Source of the DNA: Saccoglossus kowalevskii
Taxonomy: Eukaryota; Hemichordata; Enteropneusta; Harrimaniidae
Direction: 5' to 3'
DNA length: 22,373 nucleotides
Assembly: GCF_000003605.2 (NCBI RefSeq)
Contig: NW_003137831.1
Location: forward strand, 573,455 to 595,827
Shown: one piece after another, positions 1 to 9,306 of the stretch
Position numbering within the stretch: position 1 is the stretch's first letter
Layout: each line of letters begins with the position of its first letter
Program-made: the position numbers and the translations under genes
Notes under the pieces: model-generated
Database searches by the model: none
Seen by the model: only the letters and a program-made list of their open reading frames with translations
What the model was told of the DNA's origin: nothing

Positions 1-1
1 A

Positions 2-241
2 CTATGGTCGAACATCCATTAAAAATAAATGGCGAGACTTTGGTTGCACATTTAGCTCAGAAATAAAAGACACGCCAGTAGTTGGACAACCAATCATTTT
101 ATTATTGGTCACGATGTACCACGGATCATCTCCACGTTCTTTGTAAACACCACATACACGATGTGCCGCCATCCAATGGCGGGATGAGCGGCTTCCTTTG
201 TGCACAATCAGCGTCAACTTCATGAAAGAAGCACGACGCAC
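2..241 (-). other. coding-like open frame, unrecognised
   Basis: An open frame of 79 codons lies between two TAG stops; the first real ATG comes at codon 7 (MKLTLIVHKG). It is richer in G+C and CpG than the surrounding AT-rich DNA. The product is basic, with a central segment reading ERGDDPWYIVTNN, and I do not recognise it as any family. No convincing splice acceptor or promoter was seen upstream. The stop at 2-4 would make it a short protein or a terminal exon of a minus-strand gene. An 18-base piece of it recurs at 658-675. It could equally be a remnant of a mobile element. Confidence 0.22.
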
Positions 242-915
242 TTGCTAAGCCAGACCGTCTGGTGGCGCCCTACTATTTCATCAATAACCAAATACATGTA
301 TACTATTATATTGTTCCCGAATTGAACATTTGTTTATTTGGAGTAATTTCCAATTCTACGCTAGGTTCTTAGTGATTAATGATTCCACGTATTTATTTGG
401 CCGTTATTTGACAGACGTAAAATGTCATAATGTTAATTCGCGGAAATTTAAACACACTGATACTGATAATGAATTACAAATTTGCCAAAAAAATACTAAA
501 TTTGGTATCCCATGGAAATAATTGAAATCAAAATATTTGGCAATATATTAAGTTTTGTGTCGCATGCACACAATGGAAATATCATACAAAATGGGCCTAA
601 TATACTAATGTTGTATTTAATTTATTGTAAGAACGAGTTTACATCCTGGAATGGCCGCGATGTACCACGGATCATATATATAGGTTGTAAATGTATTTCA
701 CATAGTAGAGAAAAAAAATACAGCAAACTCATTATGAAAACAAAATATTAGCACAAAATTAAGTTTCTAATGGCCCACCCCTTAGGGCAAAATTTCATTA
801 GCAGAAAACTAGATTCGTTTAAGATTTGGATTAGCCGAAAAGTAGATTTCTTTCACTGTCAGTGAGAAAAAAAAATATCATTTGCAACTTTATGTGCGAA
901 AAAAATTTTCATCGA
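242..915. other. intergenic stretch, no gene seen
   Basis: AT-rich DNA between the edge open frame and the tRNA gene. The short open frames here have no family resemblance or splice structure. The only structure noted is the 18-base repeat at 658-675 and an A-rich tract at 897-905, which reads as the T-run terminator of the tRNA on the other strand. Confidence 0.5.
897..905 (-). terminator. Pol III T-run terminator of the tRNA gene
   Basis: On the minus strand the tRNA 3' end is followed by GATGAAAA and then a run of at least five T residues, the usual RNA polymerase III stop. Confidence 0.7.
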
Positions 916-987
916 TGCGTAGGCCGGGAATCGAACCCGGGACTAAAGCTTGGAAGGCTTCAATGCTAACCACTACACCACCTACGC
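916..987 (-). tRNA. tRNA-Gly (anticodon UCC)
   Basis: The reverse complement folds into a complete 72-nt cloverleaf. The acceptor stem GCGTAGG pairs with CCTACGC and is followed by discriminator A. The D arm contains GTGTAGTGGTTAGCA. The anticodon loop CTTCCAA gives anticodon TCC, on a stem AAGC/GCTT closed by a G-T pair. The T arm CCGGG-TTCGAAT-CCCGG is perfect and doubles as box B (GGTTCGAATCC). No CCA is encoded, as is normal in eukaryotes. There is no intron. A run of T on the minus strand about ten bases past the end (plus positions 899-905) fits a Pol III terminator. The gene runs divergently from ARL2BP, about 240 bp away. Confidence 0.95.
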
Positions 988-1159
988 GACCTGTTGTAAC
1001 AGCGTATTCAAACTTAATATAACAATCAATTTAACATCTGTCAATTTCTGCATGATGATTTCAGACTATATACTGTTATTTAAGTATATTAGTACCAAAA
1101 GGAATTATGTCGTTTATATTTAAATCGGTATATGCAATTTGGTGAAACGTAGCAGCTAT

Positions 1160-1238
1160 ATACTAGTTCTCACGAGAACTCATCTTTTCACGCATTCTGC
1201 GCTATTTGTTACATACCAGTAACACCAAGATGGCGGCT
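1160..1238 (+). promoter_or_regulatory. probable ARL2BP core promoter with YY1-like start site
   Basis: There is no good TATA box. A quasi-palindrome GTTCTCACGAGAAC sits at 1166-1179; its core TCTCACGAGA (1168-1177) is one base from the TCTCGCGAGA motif of animal housekeeping promoters. A pyrimidine run CTTTTC follows at 1183-1188 and may be a start site. The initiator ATG lies within AAGATGGCGGC (1228-1238), a strong match to the YY1 consensus, as in many housekeeping genes with very short 5' UTRs. The promoter role is inferred from motif and position only. Confidence 0.45.
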
Positions 1239-4200
1239 TCCAACATAGGTAAGTTCAAACGTAGTAACTCTTTCAACATTTATCAGGGTGAAATTTCGGT
1301 TTACCGTTTATTTTCTGTTTCAGCCATGGTATTTAATTAAAAGCCAATCCGTGTTCATGTTATGTCTTACAATAATTGGCATTATTACCTCTAACAACGT
1401 CATTTTGTATTGAACTGAACGTGTTGTATCGTTGTATGTTCCCGATCTGGCATTCGTGGCGGCCAGTTTATTTACTGTTTACTTTTCACTAGATGAACGT
1501 TATAAGTTATAAACGACTATTTTTGAATCTGTATACTGAATAGTTAACACGCAACAATAATGATGCCTTTTTTTTCATTTATAGATGTTTTTCTCATGAT
1601 ATAAAATGCACCAACAATTTTCCAAAAAAATACTATCGGCACAAATACCACACGTAATGCAATTAGTACATAGAATGTAGTTATTATGTATTGCATGACA
1701 GTATAATCAGCGACCTGATGACATTTCCTATAAAAAACAAAACAAAAACAACATGAACGATAAATACCGTAACACTGTGATTTCTGTGTGGTTATTCATG
1801 ATTCAACTATGCTCATTTCTAAAGTCACCTGACCTTCGTTGATTCAATGCAAATGCCAAATTCTGCTTATACGATGCCGTTTGGCTGATGTCCGGTAACC
1901 AGGCAACATAATCTACGATTTGTTAGCCTAAAATGTTCTAGATACAAGCTAGCACTGTCGACGTTGAATTGCTTTTAGCTATACAACATAAAAAATAAAT
2001 ACTTTGCCATGTTGTTTTGATTCGCTGGTGAACTTTTCTTGTACTTTTTCTACGAGTTTGGTAGCTGTATTTCTGATTTGTCATTGTATGATATTCTATT
2101 TGATTATTCATGATATAATTTTTTTTTAGTTATTTAGAATTAACTTGCTTACAGTTTTGATTTTCAATTTTCAATGATTTGTATTGTCTTCACACTAATT
2201 AATCATGTTCTAGCAGGCCAAGTGTTGACTTACAAATGGTCTGGTCATTTAGATCATAATGTTGTAAACAGCATTCATTGCTGTATTTGCGATAAAGTTC
2301 TGACAAGTGACCAATACAGAATGCTGAAAACATGTTTTACCTGGTGAAGTGTCCAAAGAAGGTGAATTGATCACTGACCAGTTTACATTTGGGGTCTTTT
2401 AAATACAGTACGTGTCAGTGCTTGCATGTATTGGTCTTTATTTGTACTGTATGTGGTTTAAAGATCAGTCTGTTGGAAGTCTCTGTAGTGAACACTGAAC
2501 TTGGATTTTGCTCTCTGTCACTGGTTGATATAAATATGGATGTCATAATACGTCTAATTGGTAGAATTGCATTCCTTTACGTTTCCACTGAGCAATATAT
2601 TTTAGTTATTACGATATTCATGAAAAACTGTAATTTGAAAACCTGTGAAGATACTCAGAAAAAGTAGTAATAGGAAGTCAAGTACCAATATTAACCCTTA
2701 TCTAGTCAAGTCAATGTACATGGGGCTGGCAGGATAAGAGTTTATCTTTACCATGACAGTCTGTAGTTTATTCACTAATTTTGTTTTTACTATGAGCAGG
2801 AAATGACGATATTGAAGACATGGAATTTCAAGAGGAAAACTTGTGCTCCTCTAGGTAAGCCAACTGTGTTCTATAATAATCTAATATTTATTTGATACTA
2901 ACTATGATCTTCTTGTTATGCCGATGAAAATTGCTCAGAAAGTACAACCGCTTGTGAAAACCCTTTCTACTTCTACCAGTGGTGTGATTCAAACCCACAA
3001 AGCTAATACTTTCTAGTCCACAACCCTGTTCACTTGACTTCCAAGCCACTACTATAGTATAGTTCAATTAATCTCATTGACTAATGATATAGTGTTCCTG
3101 TTAGTTTTTTATTTGGATGTTAAACAATTCAGATGGACTGTTCTAATGCCTAAATTACAAATTAATTTCTACCGATACTTATGTTCTTTATTTCAATGAT
3201 TCTTTTCTTGCATATATTTATTTTTTTCTATGTTTTATTAATTTCACAGCTCTAGTATATCTGACACCAAATTTGACATGACCATAGGTCATATAGAAGA
3301 CATCATAATGGGTATGTGATCTGAATTCTGTATTACCGGTTTACAAATTAATCATAAGTATATGTTCCTGTAATAGTGAGTAGTGATCTGCTTTAAGGTA
3401 GCAAGACTATTATTTGTGTTGAAAATTACGATTTTCACATTTATTTATTAATTGATGAAATGCACTATAGACTTCCATCTGATCAAGTCAACGCAACTTA
3501 GAATGTCATGTAAGTTGGTTGAAATGTAGATTTTCTGAAGGGGAGCAAGGCAGCTTCAGTAGTGTTTTCCAAAATCAACAACATAGGTTTAATCTGTGTG
3601 CCTATAAGTTTCAAAGATTAACTCAAGACAAAGCAATGTTAGGATGTGTTATCAGTAACTATCTGACACACAATTAGTGTTTCCAAACATTTGAGTGGTT
3701 TGTCTCCGCCCCTGTTTATTTCACAGATTAGTCATTTGCATATGAATGTGTCAGACACAAGGTCACACAGCCACTGAAAAAAATCAATGATTTTGGTGTT
3801 TTCATCTGCCGATTTTATTGAACTATAGCTATCCCATTCCTTTATTTTTTTGGTTTCCAATAGCCTTACACATTTTGATGCTCCTACACATGTTAAAACA
3901 GACCTTGATGGGAAAACGAATCGCTTGTGCAGATAAACAAGCTTGAAAATATTGCTGTGACTTCATCGACGTTTTCTAGGAGTTTATGTTTTTCAAAATA
4001 CAAGGTCTTTAACAAAAAATAATGTATACTTATTGTCGTCGGATTAACACCAAATTTTCACAGCTTTAAGGTGACAATGAGAGGAACTTGAATGTGTCCA
4101 GACAAACTATTTCATGGATTATTTACCAATGTGTCGTGGTTTAGGTTGGGGGCAATGCGACTAAAACAGAAATTAAAATTCGGAACACTACTTTTTGAAA

Positions 4201-7200
4201 CGCGTTGCTTGAATAATACTGACCAGACACATTCAATTTACCAGACTATTGAAAAACTAGGAAAAGTGAAAAAAAAACTTCTTATCACCAGCATAAATGC
4301 GTACCGTAATTATTATTTTTTACAAAAAAAGTAATTTTTCACTTTTGATTGAGTAACGCATCGTAGAATGCAGATACGGGCATCGCAAACACACCTTTGA
4401 AAAGCTTGAAGTCTGGCGATTCTAAAAATATATACTTTCCTGGGTCTATTTGTAGTCATTTGGTCACAATTAGAAGATGAAAACAAGTATGCAAATAATA
4501 GTCCCGCTACCTTAAGGTAGAAGTCTACTCATAAATTAAAAACCCAGAATTTATTCATTTTGCAATGGCAATATAAGGTTATTGACCTAAAAAAAGTTGG
4601 AGGTCACCAGCCTTTTTTTCAAGAAATTGATGGTTGTTATTTAGTGGAAAGTCACCACTTTGACACTATTATAACACTCTTACCACAGGTTCCTATGGCA
4701 GAGATATTATGCAATATCTCAAAATCTAGCCTGGTGACATAGGCTGAAAAAATCATATATTGGTAATGATGGAGTACTTTTTGTTGTTCTGAATTATTTA
4801 AAAAATCTGGGTTTTAAAAAGTGTCAAAAAGTGCAATTTTTCTTTAACATTGTGGTCTATGGAATTGTTCTAAAAATAGCAATTTTCAAGAAATATTAGG
4901 ACACGTTACTCAAAAAGCATAACTGTAACACACAAAATAATGCTATTTCATTGCACCATGGGACATAAGCTTCATGATTGTACATAATAAACTAATGAAC
5001 ATTGTCATGCGATTTATGGCCAATTTTGTCAAAAATGATGACTAGGTTTCTACCTTAAGTGTGAGCTGTAGTAAAAAAAAAAGCTGTAGCAAATACATTT
5101 TACCTCCAATGAGTGGGTATGGAGAGATTAATATAATATGAGGTTATTATGAGGATACCCCTGGTACCTCAAAGTATGCACGAAGACAGTACAGCGGGAG
5201 TATCGAGCGACGTGCAGTGGAGGTCGATGCGATGGCGTACTGTCTAGGTAACTTATGGCGTTGCTGTGACAGATGTATAATAATAGAAAGTATCAATATG
5301 AAATTATTTATAATAATATATTTATTATATTGCTCTTCTTGTAGATGACGATTTCCAAGACATGCAGCAAAATTTCATGGAGAAAAATTATGTACATTTT
5401 GAAGACACAGAAGAAAATAAGTTCATTTATACAGATATTTTCAAAGAATATGTAAGTATTCTTAAAAATCAATATCAAGACAGTGTGATGTCATATAAAC
5501 CTAACTTGTATCCTACCAGATGATTGTCTGGAGTTCTGTGTTTTCATACAGTCTTTCTAAGTAGAAGATACAAGTCAATAGTGCAAAGGTTCATCTTCAA
5601 AATTGATTAGAAGTTAACATTTGAGATAAAATTATATTTTTGAGTCTCACTTTCACACAAATTTAATACATGCTTAAGAATAGAAACATTTGCCTAATCA
5701 AGTTTGGCAGGATTTTGTTATTTTTGTTTTGTGATTGTTTTGGAGGCATGTGATAAAAATGTTATTGCCTGGATACTGCCCTCGCCAAATGAGATTTGAT
5801 ATCTATAAGTAATATATATTCTAGTTTATATTTATTGTGTTACGTTCATAGAAGCTGTATCTGAATACTAAAATTTTTTCCTACTCACATGTTTTTTTCA
5901 TTTTATAGACTGATCTTATAGAGAAATTCATAGAAGATAAATTAACTGCCAGAATGCCTGGATTTGTTATGTCAGAATTTACAAGACAATTACAGTGAGT
6001 ATCTTTGCTGTTATTTTATCTTTGCATACACAGAGCGTAAAAAAGTGTGACTGTCTATAGGAAATACATAATCATGTCTTAAACACTTATTATCTTGTAT
6101 GTTATAATAGCAATGTGTTTGTGACTTCTCCCTGGAAATTTGCTGTCAAAATAAATGTAAATATGATAGGCATAAACCTGTCAACAACAAAGTTTACTAA
6201 CCATGTTATTGTTTGTTTCAGAACAAGGCAAAATGAATTATCTGGTGAAATCTTTGAAATACTATTAACATTCAGTGATTTCATTTCATTTAAGGAAATG
6301 TTCATAGATTATAAAGCGGTAAGTAAATTAAATTATCAAGTCATATCATGAAGGTAAATGACTATGGGGCTCTCCAGTGGTTCTGCGAATAAATATTATT
6401 TGTTTTGGGTCATAGTATTCTTGATGACAAATTTATGAAGTAGAATTGGTTCTAGCTTTTAGCAGTAGAGTACAAACATGTGTGCACTTGTGACAGCATA
6501 CAACTTCGGTGATGTAAAGTCTGACCCAAATTTAAATGTTGAGACCTCAGGCAAAGACATTTTATTGGTGGGAGTCCTTATTCAGAAGAGTCCTTGTTAC
6601 AAGGCCTATATCTAACTTGAAACCCACCACGTGATTAATAACAACAATAATGAATCAAAGCATGAGGCGAAGCCAAACACATTATCTTGCTAAAGACTTG
6701 TCTCCTCATTCCATATGGCACTTTTGGGGATTCATTATTGTTTAAATATATATTTTAAAAAATTTTTCCTTCATTTGATTCTGCATACATATCAAAGTAT
6801 GTCTTGTATAAATGCTTTGACTCAACTACATAATTGGAGTATGCATGCGTGTTAACCTTTAGGAATTAGCAGTTGTTCTCATAAAATTTGCCTCATGAAA
6901 TTCTAGCATGTGTACCCAATATAGTGCTTTTGTGCAAGATCTGCATAATAACAATTTATGAATATTCATGATCTAACTCAAAACAACCTACATTGTATAC
7001 TATAGCTCAAAGGGCAGGCAGCACTAAGTGTCAGATTACCTGTTGTGTGAGCTCAGAGTTTGAATCCAATATTTGTAGTTTTTAGCACAGTAAAACTTAG
7101 TAAGTGTTGCATCTTTGATGTTGCATGATCTATAAGTCCTAGGACAATTTCTGAGAACAAATAGATTTGACTGGAAAAAAACAACTCAGACTCACTCAGG

Positions 7201-7434
7201 AACAGTATTCTGATTGGTTAAGAAGCACTAGGTGGGTTTTACGTTCTGTATTCTGGCTGGGAAATCTCAGTGATATATAAATTCTCATTACATAATGTTT
7301 GAGTGTGATGTTTGTTGTTTTCTTTTCAGGAGAAAGAAGGTAGAACAGTAGATTTCAGCTCGGGATTTGTCATTACGCCATGTTCACAACAATTAGAAAT
7401 ATCGTCACAGAATTTAGAACCACCGACTAGTTAA
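1230..7434 (+). CDS. ARL2BP: ADP-ribosylation factor-like 2 binding protein (ARL2BP/BART), complete, 7 exons
   Basis: Exons: 1230-1248, 2800-2854, 3250-3311, 5345-5451, 5909-5994, 6222-6318 and 7330-7434, joining to 531 nt (176 aa plus TAA). All six introns are GT-AG and phases match across every junction. The family binds the GTP-bound small GTPase ARL2, acts in cytosol, mitochondria and cilium base, and helps retain STAT3 in the nucleus. The human protein is 163 aa; the extra length here is mostly in the tails. The acidic N-terminus (MAASNIGNDDIEDM) is variable. The BART domain starts near residue 38 with IGHIEDIIMDDDF, then FEDTEENKFIYTDIFKEY, IEKFIEDKL, IFEILLTFSDFISFKEMF (near 120-137), then EKEGRTVDFSSGF. 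The start is chosen because the ATG is in a good context, directly precedes a GTAAGT donor, and gives the expected N-terminal length. The C-terminal tail after residue 160 is divergent. Confidence 0.97.
1249..2799 (+). other. ARL2BP intron 1 (1551 bp), no further gene seen
   Basis: Donor GTAAGT, acceptor TATGAGCAG. It lies between codon positions 1 and 2 of a glycine codon. The interior is AT-rich with no repeat, RNA gene or long open frame that I could support; the 92-codon open frame near 2389-2667 has no recognisable domain. Confidence 0.6.
2855..3249 (+). other. ARL2BP intron 2 (395 bp)
   Basis: Donor GTAAGC and acceptor TTTCACAG split a serine codon between positions 2 and 3. I see nothing else in it. 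Confidence 0.6.
3393..4515. mobile_element. 1.1-kb element with TTAA ends and ~24-bp inverted termini
   Basis: The left end reads TTAAGGTAGCAAGACTAT and on to TATTTG. The right end, reverse complemented, reads TTAAGGTAGCGGGACTAT and on to TATTTG. The first 24 bases match at 22 positions. TTAA at both ends is the target duplication typical of piggyBac-type DNA transposons; the GGTAGC terminus is not the classical CCC start, so family assignment is inference. No transposase-like open frame is present (the best is 80 codons at 4092-4334, unrecognised), so it would be non-autonomous. It sits in ARL2BP intron 3 and directly abuts a second such element, sharing the TTAA at 4512-4515. Confidence 0.55.
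4512..5058. mobile_element. 547-bp element with TTAA ends and ~21-bp inverted termini
   Basis: The left end TTAAGGTAGAAGTCTACTCA matches the reverse complement of the right end, TTAAGGTAGAAACCTAGTCA; 18 of the first 21 bases agree. The first nine bases are shared with the neighbouring 1.1-kb element, so the two are probably the same or sister families. Subterminal inverted pieces (ACCCAGA near 4545 and TCTGGGT near 4805; GTCACCAG near 4604 and CTGGTGAC near 4730) suggest a foldback structure. Its 60-codon open frame (4560-4742) is not recognised. Confidence 0.5.
5184..5245. repeat. CpG-rich island bounded by a 9-bp inverted repeat
   Basis: AGACAGTAC (5184-5192) and GTACTGTCT (5237-5245) are perfect inverted copies, with ATCGA/TCGAT nested inside. 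The stretch holds many CpG dinucleotides, unlike the intron around it, which is nearly CpG-free. It is either a recent insertion end or a structured RNA segment within ARL2BP intron 3. Confidence 0.4.
5452..5908 (+). other. ARL2BP intron 4 (457 bp)
   Basis: A phase-0 intron with donor GTAAGT and a pyrimidine-rich acceptor ending TTTTATAG. Nothing else was seen in it. Confidence 0.6.
6643..6742. mobile_element. 100-bp element with perfect 14-bp terminal inverted repeats
   Basis: AACAATAATGAATC (6643-6656) is repeated in perfect inverted form as GATTCATTATTGTT (6729-6742). The interior carries partial inverted similarity (GCATGAGGCG versus CTCCTCATTCC). This is the shape of a very small MITE or of a hairpin-forming piece of a larger element. 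No target-site duplication is clear. It lies in ARL2BP intron 6. Confidence 0.4.
6996..7140 (+). mobile_element. tRNA-derived SINE-like fragment
   Basis: TAGCTCAAAGG (7003-7013) matches the Pol III box A consensus at every position. AGTTTGAATCC (7057-7067) is two bases from box B. The 43-base gap is as in a tRNA head, but the acceptor and anticodon stems do not pair, so this is not a tRNA gene. The tRNA-unrelated body after box B has an unclear 3' end, and I see no tail. It lies in ARL2BP intron 6, sense strand. A degenerate tRNA pseudogene is the alternative. Confidence 0.45.
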
Positions 7435-8300
7435 TTTGTAGGGTCAAAAACATTGTTTACAGGAATGCCTTTCAATCGGTGTTCCAGCTCAAGTCCCATT
7501 TGCAACCTCATCAAGTTGTGCATCAACAATTTTCACATTTGCGCAACTTAATGCTTTAACAAAATTAATATTTGACTTAAATTTTCTGGAGAAAATAGCT
7601 CAGTGCTAATTTGTTTAGAGAAAAGTTTCAATGTCACATGATAATCATGTACAATGTTTCTTGCATTCCTTTTAATGTACATCATTTAATTCGGAATTCT
7701 GGCAAAGAAATTTAAATACACAAGTTTTGTGACACGTTTAGCAAAAAGTTTAGTGAAATTTGGCAAGTATGTAATACATGTATAAACAAATTTACACATT
7801 AAGCAAATGTAATTTGAGAATTTTCAGAACGGTTTTGCATCTATACTTAAAATTGATAAAAGTTTGGTTCCAATGTTATTTTTTTTATAACATTCTATAC
7901 CCAGACTAAGTTTTAATGTACACTGCAGTCATTAGTCTATTTAGAAAAACTGAATTTATGAATGGCTGTATTTTGAGTTAGTTTGATCTTTATTATTTAT
8001 ATTCTTTCCTCCACTGTATGTTGTCAAAAGATTGTTCTTTGACTGCTAGGAAAAGGAACAGTTGATGACCATATACTTTCTTAGTTAGTGGCAATTTAAC
8101 CAGTCTCCATCCAATAATTATATTTAATTTTCCTACAAATATCAAAGATGCTGATAGACCACAGACAGCTCTTGTTTGTCACTATTTGTAATGTTGGTGG
8201 TTTACCTTGAAGAGAATTTTTATATATGTAGCTATTCAGGTGAAATGACCAATTATTTCATTGCCGTTAACTTTTTAAATAAACCATTTATTATATTATT
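7435..8300 (+). other. ARL2BP 3' UTR (inferred)
   Basis: AT-rich, no coding signal. It runs from the TAA to a poly(A) signal at 8278-8283. Its extent is inferred from that signal and the GT-rich stretch just after it. Confidence 0.55.
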
Positions 8301-8313
8301 ACTGTGTGCTTGT
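8278..8313 (+). terminator. poly(A) signal of ARL2BP with GU-rich downstream element
   Basis: AATAAA at 8278-8283 is followed about 20 bases later by CTGTGTGCTTGTC, a typical GU-rich downstream element. TTTATT at 8287-8292 makes an AATAAA on the other strand only three bases away. Confidence 0.55.
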
Positions 8314-8968
8314 CATAGCCTACAATCAGTGAACGTTTACTGGCCAACCCTTAAACATCGATACCGCTCATACACTATCATATTTACCTGTATCTATAGG
8401 TTGTTATATTATCATGCTTAATAACTTTTAGAGAATATCTGAATCACAGTTCAATTTTTAATGTTTTAACCGGTGCCACCTTTAAAGGCTAAAACCCAAA
8501 CAGAGTGTCAAATACTGTAAATGCATAATTTGCAATTTCATTATTTTTGTTGATAAATCCATGTAAAGATGACATTGTCTCCCTGCCAAGTTCGTGAACT
8601 TAAAACCCAGTGAAATTAAATTGTTTTACATCTCTGACATGCTTGGACCGATCACATCAAACATGTTAAACAGGCACTCCTCACAATATAGCCAAATTAT
8701 TTCAAGTATTTTCATTTACATATCACCTCAATTTGTTTTATTCAACTTTATGGTAAATATGCACTATTTTTACAATCTTTGGTTCTATGTAAAAATAAGC
8801 TCTTTTATTAATTTTAAATGGTTGATATTTCTGTTCTTGTGATACAATTGGCGACAGAAAAGGTAATGGGTAAACTCATACATACATGAAGCAGAAAGGA
8901 GGTAAGAGAGAACTAGCACTATAATTTGTAAAACAATCACATGCAGTACATTGATATGAAAACTAGCT

Positions 8969-8974
8969 TTTATT
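8969..8974 (-). terminator. poly(A) signal of NUP93
   Basis: The minus strand reads AATAAA here, about 330 bases past the NUP93 stop codon. It is followed on the minus strand by a GU-rich stretch (ATGTGATTGTTTT), which fits a cleavage and polyadenylation site. Other minus-strand AATAAA matches lie further on at 8804-8809 and 8287-8292. Confidence 0.5.
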
Positions 8975-9306
8975 AGTTATCAAAACAGTACAGTTGACAA
9001 AGCCTTATGATGAAATCTATTATTTTAACATTTTTCAAATGTTTCAGAACATTTGATTTAAATATGCAAAATCTTCCTGCCATTGAATAGAAAATGTGAC
9101 CTTGAATTTTCACATCTTTTAATAGAATAAGTGGAAAGATAAGTGTTACCATAGTTGCAAGCAGATGTTGGCTTCATCCTGTGCACTATGTAGATTAAGT
9201 TCTTGTTCAAAAGTTATTTTTCCATTAGAAACTCTGGGGTGATGGCTAAGTTGTTGTTGATAACCGATCCGAAAAGTTGCTATTGGTCCACCCATTAGTG
9301 GATTGC
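8975..9306 (-). other. NUP93 3' UTR (inferred)
   Basis: This lies between the NUP93 stop codon and its nearest good poly(A) signal. No coding potential was seen. Confidence 0.5.

Noticed and set aside
4092-4334. 80-codon open frame inside the 1.1-kb TTAA-ended element, considered as a transposase remnant.
   Set aside because: No catalytic motif or family resemblance is visible; too short to support.
8176-8842. Two plus-strand open frames of about 80 codons downstream of ARL2BP.
   Set aside because: They fall in the 3' UTR and intergenic region, are hydrophobic and AT-driven, and have no domain.
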